A stretch of 61,392 nt of DNA from Streptococcus orisratti DSM 15617 (GTDB taxonomy: Bacteria; Bacillota; Bacilli; Lactobacillales; Streptococcaceae). The notes under the pieces are model-generated. The model saw only the letters and a list, made by a program, of their open reading frames with translations, did not search any database and was not told the origin of the DNA. The DNA lies in assembly GCF_000380105.1 (NCBI RefSeq), contig NZ_KB904452.1:1-61392 (forward strand). Reading direction: 5' to 3'. Below, in pieces: positions 18,001-25,807 of this stretch (position 1 is the first letter of the stretch; each line of letters starts with the position of its first letter). The position numbers and the translations under genes are program-made.

Positions 18001-19980
18001 AGAATTATTCAAATCAAACACAAAGGTATAACGAATCAGCTTATAGTAGACTTTCAGAACAGAAGTCCCATCCGCAGCAATTTCTATGCTTGATGAAGTA
18101 TTTTTATCGTTATCTTTTTCATAACCTTCTTTTATGGTTGTCTGAGACGGAGGTGCTCCAATAGTTGAATTTGTTGCCTGGACTGTGGTTCCTACCTTTC
18201 CTTGAGATGTCCTTGAACTATCATACACATAGGAAGTCGTCCTTGTGTCATTGTCATAGACTTCTTTGTAGTAGGCTATCGTATAATTTACGGTATTGGG
18301 TGTCCATTTAGCATATAGTGTTGTGTTTTCTTTAAGGGTGATACTTCCTGTGATAGGATTGCCCGTCAACTCTGGATTATCATACCAACCCGCAAAAGTA
18401 TAACCTTCTTTTTGAGGTGTGGTTGTCGTTACCGCAAGCTTGCTTCCGTACAGGGCGGATTGAGAATCGATATTTGATCCGCCATTGCTATTATAAGAAA
18501 GATTAAAGGTTTTACGTGTATAGTAAACATAAAGTTTTTGACCGCTAGCTTGTTCAATTTTGACAGTATCAGACTTTTCGTAGTCAGCATACTTATAGGT
18601 CAAAATCTTTGGAGTCACGGTTGAGCCTAGAATTCCCCTAGCGCGCACTGTTTGGATTTCTGAATAGCCTGAACCAGTTAAATCCTTGAGCATGTAAACA
18701 AAGTCATACTCAGCCGTGTACGGAACATACTGAATACGCTGACTAATTTTATTGTCATCTACACCATCAGCATTATCTAAAGCTTCTAAGTCATCAGCTT
18801 TATATTCTAGGATGGATTGCTCAGGATAATAAATCGCATCAGATGCTAAACTAGTATCTTCCTTATTACTCACTTCTGTTGAAGCAGGCGGGGTAATCTG
18901 GTAAGGAGTATCACTCTTTTCAAGCTGTACAGTTTCCTTATCAATCGTCACATCTTTATTTTGCGAGTTGTTATGGTAGTAGTATTCAACTGTGATGGTG
19001 TAGATATTAATGTTGTTGAAGACCGCCTCAACAGTCATGTTTCCTGTAATAGTGGTATTTTCATCAACAATTTCACCAGTTTCTTTATTAATCCAATGTG
19101 AAAAAACATAACCTTCTCTGAAAGGTGATTCTGGAAGAGTTCCTAACTTAGAACCAGAGGCCTTGTCAACCAAGGTTGAGATGGTTTGTTCATTTTCTTC
19201 AGAATCTTTGTAAACAAAATTAACAGTATAATAGTCAGCTAAAACTGTTCCGTAGTCAGAAAAGGAATTAGCATCAAAACTAACTTCAGAGACTTGATTA
19301 TTTTTCTCATCAGTTTGTGCATCAACCAGCTGTACATTGTTATCATCTTCAAAGTGGACGACCTTCATCTGGCTATCTTTGGGCATCTGAACAGCATTGT
19401 CTGTCTTAATCTTAACCGACACCGGAGCAGCGGGTTCTACTTCCTGATTGTCATGAACGAATAAAATATCAAAGAAACGCGCATAGGTTAGTTTAGAAAC
19501 TCCCAATGCTTCCTTGGCTTTCTCATAACGCGACTGGTAGGTCTCCGTTGATGGGACGATTTCAGAAACTTTAAGTTCAACCCCTTGAGGTAGTTGTGCA
19601 GTGGCACCAAATGCAACCGTCACTTCATAATCGCTACCCTTTTCAGTCATGACCGTATCCTCAGTAATCAGAGGCTTTCCATCATTTGTCTCTGTTGTAC
19701 TTTCTAATGTCTGACTATCTTCTTGACTAGATGGGGCACTTTCTTGACTGCTAGCCAGTGGGGCAGTTAAATCTGACAGTGAGCTGGAAGTTACATTTGA
19801 TGATGGCGGAGCTACATTAAGTCCTGCTGTTTTATCAGCTGTTTGACTATCCAATGTCAATGCTGGCAAAATTAGAGCATATGTTGTTGCAAATACAACA
19901 ACTACCGCTATAGCAATCCCAAGCTTTTTATATTTTGAACTCCAAATATGCCAGTTTTCTGTTTTGAAAAACTTACGCAC
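15079..19980 (-). CDS. Giant LPXTG pilus-associated adhesin with InlB-type repeats
   Basis: The 1633-residue surface protein begins with a basic head and membrane/signal segment (KLGIAIAVVVVFATTYALIL). After a Ser/Thr-rich stretch come several Listeria-Bacteroides (InlB B-type) repeats, recognised by EGYTFAGWYDNPELTGN, WGGWYADS, FLGWYTSDG and the YAKW endings (about residues 255-970). MucBP-like repeats follow (about 975-1200), then MBG-like modules with repeated KIYDGTEL, KAYDGQAL and DGILTVSP signatures (about 1205-1480). A SpaA-type domain with E-box YRIKETAAPDGY precedes LPSTG at 1594-1598. Its position ahead of the backbone pilin suggests the tip adhesin; the ligand is unknown. Confidence 0.88.
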   Translation of the reverse strand: MRKFFKTENWHIWSSKYKKLGIAIAVVVVFATTYALILPALTLDSQTADKTAGLNVAPPSSNVTSSSLSDLTAPLASSQESAPSSQEDSQTLESTTETNDGKPLITEDTVMTEKGSDYEVTVAFGATAQLPQGVELKVSEIVPSTETYQSRYEKAKEALGVSKLTYARFFDILFVHDNQEVEPAAPVSVKIKTDNAVQMPKDSQMKVVHFEDDNNVQLVDAQTDEKNNQVSEVSFDANSFSDYGTVLADYYTVNFVYKDSEENEQTISTLVDKASGSKLGTLPESPFREGYVFSHWINKETGEIVDENTTITGNMTVEAVFNNINIYTITVEYYYHNNSQNKDVTIDKETVQLEKSDTPYQITPPASTEVSNKEDTSLASDAIYYPEQSILEYKADDLEALDNADGVDDNKISQRIQYVPYTAEYDFVYMLKDLTGSGYSEIQTVRARGILGSTVTPKILTYKYADYEKSDTVKIEQASGQKLYVYYTRKTFNLSYNSNGGSNIDSQSALYGSKLAVTTTTPQKEGYTFAGWYDNPELTGNPITGSITLKENTTLYAKWTPNTVNYTIAYYKEVYDNDTRTTSYVYDSSRTSQGKVGTTVQATNSTIGAPPSQTTIKEGYEKDNDKNTSSSIEIAADGTSVLKVYYKLIRYTFVFDLNNSNGRITMNGQTYSGTQYRITNVVLGQDISSNWPSSTSNPKEVYYSSGGYNFDLWSPNFKTKRYEVTSDMLPASGTTRVYTASWTRYSTQNSVEYWLQQSDGSYQKSDKYSQSFIKSGTLNPKDIYGYSYYTNQSFMAGNTIYYGTSGSTYRFYYKRSSYNIDYYYGSDKIATKSDILFDSNINTSTYNYQPSRPSGVDEDYTWGGWYADSLLTEKYTFNKMPANNLPLYAKWIAPTFTVSFDTAGASSATPTNQTVKKYKYATAPTDPTRDHYNFLGWYTSDGKRFEWDKKITSDIKLTAKWELKPLTYTVKYLEKGSDTRLAADKEITSPSLTVGQNITEKPLAITGYRPEVTASTIQLDYDNNTIIFYYTPRAAEVDYTIRYVLADNPAIEVAPTVTKTVDGSVIRAKESATKVDKDHMKTQTGVTADMLGTDYYPIENTQSLVLTSNAANNVITFKYASYDTKAITVNYLDMDGNPIDGQEALTTYHKKSSTYVLDHKTVDGYTYDHSEDSDKARDKVVYKISDGGNLTIDLYYKKNITLKASDKSKIYDGTELKSSGLSDLISDYSNYLKSGDKLDTIVYDGGQVNAGISGTTPKQARIVDEAGKDHTDYYKVTYVDGILTVSPLKVTVTIDGDKIEKVYNAIPETITYKISNISNSLYKESDIVFNGSDSDKVITQKDAGTYNLSISNRFSNENTNFDVNFEVSDGSLIIKPRKVTLTSASDTKAYDGQALTNKVVNPSQTTADEGFVFGEGMTYDVTGSQTAPGSSANTFTYTADINTKVQNYDITIVNGDLTVTPTINLQKTTPNWSALAGGKFEISKWDGISWAAISGVGELAIASADAGVNIPVGLTAGRYRIKETAAPDGYIVLDSYLYFTVTEATDTSGNKIFTVALSDENGTAISSYTKAQLTAAAGGYSNRIQIANEAGKALPSTGGSGKYVFIIAGITLMVIALLGSLWMNHNRERSGQS

Positions 19981-20022
19981 ACATTTTAACCTCCTTCCTT
20001 AAATCAATTTTCTCATTAAATC

Positions 20023-20613
20023 TTATTCTATAACGCCAATCTCTGATAATGGCCAAATCTTAAAGACTAACTTACCCACAATTTGTTCATCAGAAACTGT
20101 ACCGATTGAGGTATTTCGAGAATCAATCGAAACCTCACGATTATCCCCCATTACAAAGATTCGATCTTCTGGAACTTGGTAAGGAAATTTTATATTGGTT
20201 TGCCCGTAGGCCTTGTGTTTCAGATAAGGTTCCTTCAATTTAGTCTGATTGACATAAACCGTTCCGTCATCTTTCATATCAACCCAGTCACCTGCTTCAG
20301 CAATCACGCGCTTTACTAAAATATTATTGTTATAGTAGAAAGCAACAATATCTCCTGTCTCAAAATGACTACTCTTAACAGAAACTACGACATCGCCACG
20401 ATCTAGTGTCCCACGCATAGACTTCCCATAAATTCTAAGGATAGGAAGAAACAGAACAGCTACTAAAACAGCAAAAGCTGCTACGACAATGAACATGAAA
20501 ATAGTGCTTCGGATAGTTTCCATAAATCGTTTGCGATATCTCGCCTTTTGGTAAACCTTTTTAATCTCAGCTGTCTGAGGTAAGGAAAATTTTTGCTGTG
20601 ATTTACCCTTCAT
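20023..20613 (-). CDS. lepB: Signal peptidase I of the pilus cluster
   Basis: This type I signal peptidase should remove signal peptides from the pilus subunits. The start at 20613 (MKGKSQQKF) has a GGGAGAAG SD and gives 196 residues with one membrane span (about 38-62), catalytic Ser in YGKSMRGTL, catalytic Lys in NNILVKRVI, and box E GDNREVSIDSR. The Ser-Lys dyad is intact, unlike the SipA-type chaperone homologues of some pilus islands. It overlaps the upstream coiled-coil gene by 11 bp and precedes the adhesin by 42 bp, so it is in the pilus operon. Confidence 0.9.
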   Translation of the reverse strand: MKGKSQQKFSLPQTAEIKKVYQKARYRKRFMETIRSTIFMFIVVAAFAVLVAVLFLPILRIYGKSMRGTLDRGDVVVSVKSSHFETGDIVAFYYNNNILVKRVIAEAGDWVDMKDDGTVYVNQTKLKEPYLKHKAYGQTNIKFPYQVPEDRIFVMGDNREVSIDSRNTSIGTVSDEQIVGKLVFKIWPLSEIGVIE

Positions 20614-20866
20614 CCACTTCTCCCGCATTAGCTTTGATATTGGTTAAATAAAGATCAGCTGTTTTTTGAGCTTCTTCAAAAACCTTTGTCAACTGAAGAG
20701 AAGCTTGAGCTAAAGATCCTGCTTCAGCAATTTTAATTCTCTTATCAGCAAGTTCTGCCTCAGCCTGAGCTAACTCTGTTTTCAAACGATCAATCTCATC
20801 GGCTTGAGCTAGCATAATTTCGTACAATTCAATACGTTTTAATTTTCGTAGCTGCTTTTCTTTCAC
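20603..20866 (-). CDS. Small coiled-coil protein at the head of the pilus operon
   Basis: The 87-residue product (MKEKQLRKLKRIELYEIML...) is a continuous amphipathic helix rich in Glu, Lys, Ala and Gln, with predicted coiled coil from about residue 10 to 75 and no signal peptide. It overlaps the signal peptidase gene by 11 bp and is the first gene after the putative promoter. Similar small proteins head pilus clusters in related cocci and are often annotated as DNA-repair-like without evidence. Its function is unknown to me; a cytoplasmic regulator or assembly factor is possible. Confidence 0.8.
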   Translation of the reverse strand: MKEKQLRKLKRIELYEIMLAQADEIDRLKTELAQAEAELADKRIKIAEAGSLAQASLQLTKVFEEAQKTADLYLTNIKANAGEVDEG

Positions 20867-20925
20867 TCTAACATTTTCCTTTTTTATTTTTAGCTTTTTA
20901 GCATAAAATTGGACGCATCTCTATG

Positions 20926-20937
20926 ACTATTGTAACA
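20926..20937 (-). promoter_or_regulatory. Probable extended -10 promoter of the pilus operon
   Basis: On the minus strand TATGTTACAAT contains an extended -10 element (TG-T-TACAAT, hexamer at 20929-20934) 63 bp upstream of the coiled-coil gene. No convincing -35 is seen. The 413 bp between this gene and the XRE gene otherwise hold a terminator and no credible gene. Confidence 0.5.
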
Positions 20938-20955
20938 TAAAAGTTTCACTTTTTT

Positions 20956-20963
20956 TACGAATA
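20956..20963 (+). promoter_or_regulatory. cin-box (ComX/SigX) consensus on the + strand
   Basis: TACGAATA, the streptococcal competence sigma factor -10 box, occurs here after a run of T as in known cin-boxes. It points away from the pilus operon and no gene follows on that strand, so it may be chance. Confidence 0.3.
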
Positions 20964-21231
20964 TGCTCACAAAAAAAGAATATTTTAAGAAAGTAACTTA
21001 CAAATAATTTTCAATCAGGATTTTCATTTTTTGTTTGATACCTTTAGTTGTGTAATCTTTTGTGATTCATACTCAGCATTTTCCATAATTTTATTGAATA
21101 GATGCAGTTTGTGGATTAAATCCAACCTAATACAGAGTCCAAATCTATTAATATAGTCTTGATAATCTCGCAGCTTGTTTTTAGTTCTAAGCAAATAGCT
21201 GCAGGTAATATGGTAAAATGGATAGCAAAGC

Positions 21232-21270
21232 AAAAAAAAGCAGAACTCATTCACTGAATTCTGCTTTTTT
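21232..21270. terminator. Bidirectional terminator after the XRE gene
   Basis: AAAAAAAA-GCAGAA ... TTCTGC-TTTTTT forms a stem with U-runs on either strand, 10 bp after the XRE stop codon. It separates the XRE gene from the pilus operon. Confidence 0.8.
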
Positions 21271-21279
21271 ATAATTTTC

Positions 21280-21549
21280 TTACTCTTCAATTAAAAATTC
21301 CCAACCATTCATTTTTCCTTTTTGTTCCACCACAATTTCCTTCTCAGGCTCTTTTCCCAAAACCAGATAATCTAAACTGACACCAAAGATTTCTGCCAGC
21401 TGGACTAGTTTATCAATATCTGGCGTTGCTTCACCATTTTCCCACTTGGAGACAGCCTGACGGGAAATATAGAGTTTCTCTGCCAACTCATCTTGAGACA
21501 GGTTCTTGGATGTGCGTAAAGTTCGAATTTGTTGTGCTAATTGAGTCAT
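21280..21549 (-). CDS. XRE-family helix-turn-helix regulator, short
   Basis: The 89-residue protein has a Cro/C1-type HTH over residues 3-60 (LSQDELAEKLYISRQAVSKW, then ENGEATPDIDKL). The remaining 25 residues end in MNGWEFLIEE, where longer relatives continue into a membrane or effector domain. The gene is therefore either a DNA-binding stub or a naturally short repressor; a terminator directly behind it suggests it has been stable in this form. It lies between DUF951 and the pilus operon, all on the same strand, and could regulate the island. Confidence 0.8.
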   Translation of the reverse strand: MTQLAQQIRTLRTSKNLSQDELAEKLYISRQAVSKWENGEATPDIDKLVQLAEIFGVSLDYLVLGKEPEKEIVVEQKGKMNGWEFLIEE

Positions 21550-21651
21550 TTTTAATTCCTCCTCTTTTTCTAAGTTTAGTATAACTTAGGTATAAATAGT
21601 TTACTAGCAACACTTCAGAAACTCTCGCAACCAACAGTTGCAACCTGTCAA

Positions 21652-21855
21652 CTAAGCTTCAACTGACAGAACCTTCTTCATTTTTCGCTCAAAATCGTAT
21701 CGACTCATCATAACAACATGATCACAGTTAGTGCATCGAATCTTAATATCTGCTCCTAAGCGTACAACTTCCCAGCAATTTGCTTTTTTCCCTGTAGCTT
21801 TTATGGTGCAAGCATGTGGCTTTTTCATTTCAACTAAAGAGCCTAATTCGTACAT
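21652..21855 (-). CDS. DUF951 family protein
   Basis: The start MYELGSLVEMKKPHAC at 21855 has an AAAGGAG SD and gives 67 residues. The protein has conserved KPHAC, NCWEVVRLGADIKIRCTNCD (with a CxxC pair) and MSRYDFERK segments of DUF951, a small family next to dnaN or ychF in Firmicutes. The cysteines suggest a zinc-binding fold; function is unknown. In other streptococci ychF follows closely; here an XRE gene and the pilus island intervene. Confidence 0.9.
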   Translation of the reverse strand: MYELGSLVEMKKPHACTIKATGKKANCWEVVRLGADIKIRCTNCDHVVMMSRYDFERKMKKVLSVEA

Positions 21856-22122
21856 TTTTTCTCCTTTGCCCATTTGTAAAGAAAATCTCTTATTTTCTAT
21901 TTTTCAACACACATTTTGTGACATAAACTAGTATTTTAACCTTTACACATTAATACCAATTGACATCTTATACTCAATGAAAATCCACCCTTACTCCTTA
22001 AATTTAGTGAATGCTACTATCGTTTAAGTTTCAAGGATGATTTACTTTATTTTTACCTCACTTCTGCTTAAGAATAGGAGGTAAATAAAGGTAGGCATGA
22101 TTACTCAATTCTGGTTCCTTTA

Positions 22123-23259
22123 TTAATTTGTCCTTACCGGCGTGATGAGTTGAATGAAATTTTCACTATCATCTCCTGGTACTAAGGTAAATGGACGAAC
22201 AGGTGAAATAAATCGGATAGTCACTGTTTCACTTTTAAGCGCTTTTAAAGCTTCAATCAGATAAGTCGGATTAAAGCTAATAGTTAGGTCACTGCCAGTT
22301 TGACTAAGAGTATCCAGTTCTTCATTAACTTTACCCACTTCAGGAGAATTGACATGAGCAGAAACGGATTTTTCGGTAATTTCAAGCTTAACAGTACCAT
22401 TTTGGGTTGCATTTGAAATTAAGTGTGCACGCTCCATCGCAGAACGAAGTATAGCTGTCGTAAAAACAACTTCAGTTTCAAAATGATTTGTCAAAAGACG
22501 ATCCGTATCTGGGTAATTTCCCTCTAAAAGACGAGTATAAAAACTAATATACTCACTTCTAAAAAGAATTTGGCTAGGAGAGAAGAAAACTTCAACTTTT
22601 TCAATATCATCTGCAAAAACAGCTGAAAATTCACGTAGAGACTTACTCGGAATAACAACATCAAAATCATTAGAATTATTTTCCAATGTGAGCTTACGTT
22701 GACTCATGCGATGAGAATCTGTGGCGACAGCTTTGAATTCATTATGATTACTTAAAACCATGTGAACGCCAGTTAAGATCGGACGACTTTCTTGGAGACT
22801 TGCTGCAAAAGCAGTTTCTGAAATAATTGACTTTAGAAGTTTCGTTTCAAGTATCAGTGGACTATCAGTAGCAACTTCTTGCAAACGAGGATAGAGATCA
22901 ACGTCTTTTCCTTTTAGTGTGATTTCAGATTTGCCACTGGTTAAAACTACTTGATGATGCTCAATTTCTTCAAAATCTAGAGTTAAATCTGGGAGACTAG
23001 AAATAATATTAATAAAGAAATTGGCTTCTAAAAGTATCGCACCTGGTGAGGTTATCAATAGACCAGCATTTTCATTTGTAATAGGAATTGTATTTTCAAT
23101 AGAGATTTGACCATTGGAACCTGTCAGGACAATAGCTTTATCCATAACAACAATTTTAATCGTTGATAAAATTGGGATAGCATTCTTACTAGCAATAGCA
23201 CGTTTTGTGGCATTTAAAGCTTGTAAAAATAGTGATTTATTAATTGAAAATTTAATCAT
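22123..23259 (-). CDS. dnaN: DNA polymerase III beta subunit (sliding clamp)
   Basis: DnaN is the ring-shaped processivity clamp that tethers polymerase to DNA. The start MIKFSINKSLF at 23259 has an AAAGGAG SD and gives 378 residues, the normal length, with three clamp domains and the typical C-terminal region near the hydrophobic cleft (ending SENFIQLITPVRTN). Upstream starts would run into the DnaA-box region. It follows dnaA by 154 bp, as in most bacteria. Behind it, 267 bp without a gene contain a possible imperfect hairpin (22037-22100) that may end the dnaA-dnaN message. Confidence 0.97.
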   Translation of the reverse strand: MIKFSINKSLFLQALNATKRAIASKNAIPILSTIKIVVMDKAIVLTGSNGQISIENTIPITNENAGLLITSPGAILLEANFFINIISSLPDLTLDFEEIEHHQVVLTSGKSEITLKGKDVDLYPRLQEVATDSPLILETKLLKSIISETAFAASLQESRPILTGVHMVLSNHNEFKAVATDSHRMSQRKLTLENNSNDFDVVIPSKSLREFSAVFADDIEKVEVFFSPSQILFRSEYISFYTRLLEGNYPDTDRLLTNHFETEVVFTTAILRSAMERAHLISNATQNGTVKLEITEKSVSAHVNSPEVGKVNEELDTLSQTGSDLTISFNPTYLIEALKALKSETVTIRFISPVRPFTLVPGDDSENFIQLITPVRTN

Positions 23260-23307
23260 GAAAACTCCTTTATTAGTTAATATAAGTATAGTAGTAGTAG
23301 TAGGTCT

Positions 23308-23409
23308 TGTGGATAAAGTGGAAAAGCTGTAAAAAGCGTAGAAAGACAAGGCATAAGAATTGTTCACAAATTGTGGAAAACTTTTATGTTTCTAAGATAG
23401 TTATCCACA
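23308..23409. other. oriC part 1: DnaA boxes between dnaA and dnaN
   Basis: Three DnaA-box matches lie in the dnaA-dnaN spacer: TGTGGATAA at 23308-23316, a TGTGGAAAA variant at 23372-23380, and consensus TTATCCACA at 23401-23409, five bases past the dnaA stop. This is a standard location for streptococcal origin boxes. Confidence 0.85.
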
Positions 23410-23413
23410 GAGA

Positions 23414-24775
23414 CTATTTTATTTTATTTCGAATAGTATCAATTTCAATTCGCAAACTATCGTCTTGGGCAATCATATTTTTGATTTTATTATAGGCATG
23501 AAGGACAGTTGAGTGATCTCGTCCTCCAAATTCCTTACCTATTTTAGGCAAACTGTTATCAGTCATTTCTCGGGTTAAAAACATAGCCACCTGACGTGCT
23601 AAGACGATATTTTGTGTGCGCTTAGTAGCTTTAATCTCCTTGACAGTTACTCCATAAAATTTGCCAACTTGACTTTGGATTACTTCAATAGGAATAACGG
23701 TCATTTTTGGGCTATCTTGCTTCCGAGCTCTGATAGCCTCGGCGGCGATATCAACGGTAATGGTGTTGACTTGCTTAAAATTAGCCACTAGACTAATATC
23801 TTTTAGAGCTCCCTCAAGTTCACGAACGTTTGAATTAAATTGTCCCGCTAAATAACTAATAGTATCTGCCGGAAAAATGTAAGGATAATCCTGAATCTTA
23901 TCTTCTAAGATAGCAACCCGTGTTTCAAAATCAGGAGGGGTAATATCTTGGATAAGCCCCCACCCAAAGCGCGTGACTAAACGCTTTTCAAGATCATTAA
24001 GTTGATCAGGAGTACGGTCACTGGTTAAAACAATTTGCTTCCCAGCCTTGTAAAGCGCATCAAAAGTGTTGAAAAATTCCTCTTGAGTACCAGACATACT
24101 TTGTTTAGCTAAAAATTGAATATCATCGATAAGTAGAACATCCAGATTGCGGAATTCTTCCTTTAATGAATCCATATCTTTGAGCCTGATATGAGTGATA
24201 AATTGATTGATAAAGTTTTCAGTTGTAATGTACTTAACACGCGCAGATGGTGTATTTTCTAACACGGTATTACCAATGGCATTGAGAATATGAGTCTTAC
24301 CGAGACCTGGTCCACCCCAGATAAAGAAAGGATTATAAATACCACCTGGATCATTAGCAACAGCGAGTGCGGCTGCAAATGCCCACTGGTTACCTTTACC
24401 TTGAATAAAGTTGTCAAAGCGATATTTAGGGTTTAAATCAGATTTGATAGCAGGTAAAGGTGTCGTAGAAACTGGAACAGAATAATTAGTATCTTGTTCT
24501 TCAACGCTGTCAGGAGTAGATTGAGTAGTTTTATCAAATGTATACTCAACTGATATTTCAGCATTGAAAACTTCAAAACCAGCTGTTAGGATAACAGGTT
24601 TTAAATTTTTCTCCCAAAACAATTCTTTCATCTTATCAAGATGAATAATAGCAACGTTATTTTCGACTTTTATTAAATAAGCATCAAGCACAAAAAATTC
24701 GTAAGTAGCTTGTTTTAATTGACTTTGAGCGAGTTCCAAAATTCTATTCCAAAAAATTTGTTCATTTTTAGTCAT
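23414..24775 (-). CDS. dnaA: Chromosomal replication initiator DnaA
   Basis: DnaA binds DnaA boxes and melts the origin. The start [11 protein letters not shown] at 24775 has an AGAGGA SD, and upstream codons fall within the origin sequence. The 453 residues show the N-terminal oligomerisation/helicase-loading domain, a linker (about 85-115), the AAA+ core with Walker [10 protein letters not shown] and Walker B LLIDDIQF, and domain IV with the DnaA signature [16 protein letters not shown] DnaA box (24829-24837) sits next to the -10 at 24807-24812, consistent with autoregulation. Confidence 0.98.
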   Translation of the reverse strand: MTKNEQIFWNRILELAQSQLKQATYEFFVLDAYLIKVENNVAIIHLDKMKELFWEKNLKPVILTAGFEVFNAEISVEYTFDKTTQSTPDSVEEQDTNYSVPVSTTPLPAIKSDLNPKYRFDNFIQGKGNQWAFAAALAVANDPGGIYNPFFIWGGPGLGKTHILNAIGNTVLENTPSARVKYITTENFINQFITHIRLKDMDSLKEEFRNLDVLLIDDIQFLAKQSMSGTQEEFFNTFDALYKAGKQIVLTSDRTPDQLNDLEKRLVTRFGWGLIQDITPPDFETRVAILEDKIQDYPYIFPADTISYLAGQFNSNVRELEGALKDISLVANFKQVNTITVDIAAEAIRARKQDSPKMTVIPIEVIQSQVGKFYGVTVKEIKATKRTQNIVLARQVAMFLTREMTDNSLPKIGKEFGGRDHSTVLHAYNKIKNMIAQDDSLRIEIDTIRNKIK

Positions 24776-24977
24776 AAAAGGTCCTCTTGTGGATAATTCT
24801 AGTAACATTCTATCATAAAAAAAAAAAGTTTTCCACAAGGTTAAAAAAGAAAATCCTCAGTGTTAAAAAAAGTTTTCCACAATCTGTGGAAAAGAAAAAA
24901 AGCCTTGTCTTTTTGAGGCTTTTTGCAATACATAAGGTGTGGAAAAACATGAAACTAGAAAAAGGAATACCAACAGG
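24776..24977. other. oriC part 2: DnaA-box cluster upstream of dnaA
   Basis: At least five boxes are visible: TGTGGATAA at 24788-24796, TTTTCCACA at 24829-24837 and 24873-24881, TGTGGAAAA at 24885-24893 and 24938-24946. An eleven-A tract (24817-24827) and A/T-rich flanks could serve as unwinding region. The dnaA -10 (TAGAAT on the minus strand, 24807-24812) lies within the cluster. Confidence 0.85.
24894..24924 (-). terminator. Terminator after parB inside the origin region
   Basis: AGCCT (24901-24905) pairs with AGGCT (24916-24920), flanked by A-runs and T-runs on both sides, giving a terminator for parB on the minus strand. Confidence 0.75.
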
Positions 24978-25748
24978 CTAATCTAACTTGTTGATAATTC
25001 TGTTAAAATCTTCCTCGTTTGAAAAATGAAAAGTGAGTTGTCCCTGTCCACCTTTTTTCTGACTAATAGTAACAGGTAGTCCTAATAATTTTGACAGCTC
25101 TTTTTCTTTATCTTTTATGAAAAGATTGACTGTTTTGTTAGTTTTAACCTTAGGAGTTTCTTTTAGTAATTTTTCAAGTTGTCTCACACTCAGAGACTCT
25201 TTGAGAATGCGCTGATACCAGTATTCTTGTTTATCAGAACTGTCTAAAGTGAGAAGTAGTCGCGCATGTCCTTGAGAAAGGTTATCAGTTTCCAAGGCCT
25301 GAATTAAAAATGAAGGAAGGTTAAGTAATCGCAAACAGTTAGTGATATAAGGGCGTGATTTTCCCATATATTGGGCAAGTTCTTCGTGAGTCATCTGATT
25401 TTTATCAAGGAGTTGCTGGTAGGCTTTTGCTTCTTCAATAGGATTAAGATTGGAACGTTGTAAATTTTCAACAACGGCCTGTTGCATACTTTCTTGATTG
25501 CTTAGTTCCTTAATAATAGAAGGAATTTTATCAAGTCCAGCTAATTCGCTCGCTCGTAAACGTCGTTCTCCTGCAATAAGTTCATACCCGAAAATACTGG
25601 AAGGCCTAACGATAATTGGCTGGATCAAACCATTTTTCTTAATTGAATTTGCTAACTCCTCAAGATCTTTTTGATTAAACTCCAACCGTGGTTGATAAGG
25701 ATTTGGAGAGATATCCCTAATGGGTATCAATTTTAATTTTTCAGACAT
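24978..25748 (-). CDS. parB: Chromosome partitioning protein ParB (Spo0J)
   Basis: ParB binds parS sites and loads SMC/condensin near the origin. The 256 residues have the ParB CTPase domain with IRDISPNPYQPR at 10-21 and the GERRLRASELAGL box near 60, a helix-turn-helix (THEELAQYMGKSRPYITNCL), and a small C-terminal dimerisation domain. An AGGAGG SD precedes the ATG. There is no parA beside it, as is usual in streptococci. Two parS-like sites occur in this window (45077 and 55308). Confidence 0.96.
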   Translation of the reverse strand: MSEKLKLIPIRDISPNPYQPRLEFNQKDLEELANSIKKNGLIQPIIVRPSSIFGYELIAGERRLRASELAGLDKIPSIIKELSNQESMQQAVVENLQRSNLNPIEEAKAYQQLLDKNQMTHEELAQYMGKSRPYITNCLRLLNLPSFLIQALETDNLSQGHARLLLTLDSSDKQEYWYQRILKESLSVRQLEKLLKETPKVKTNKTVNLFIKDKEKELSKLLGLPVTISQKKGGQGQLTFHFSNEEDFNRIINKLD

Positions 25749-25760
25749 AAAACCTCCTAA

Positions 25761-25792
25761 AAAATACCTTTACATCATTGTAAAGGTATTTT
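25761..25792 (-). terminator. 32-bp near-perfect palindrome between htrA and parB
   Basis: Two 14-base arms (AAAATACCTTTACA and its complement) enclose a 4-base loop, and on the minus strand TTTTTTAGGAGG follows, which is the parB SD. It is probably the htrA terminator placed just before parB. Confidence 0.7.
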
Positions 25793-25807
25793 ACACTACT
25801 TGTCAAG

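Noticed and set aside
21024..21290. 88-codon minus-strand frame after the XRE gene
   Set aside because: It runs through the XRE terminator, overlaps the XRE end, and has no SD or recognisable family; composition is that of intergenic sequence.
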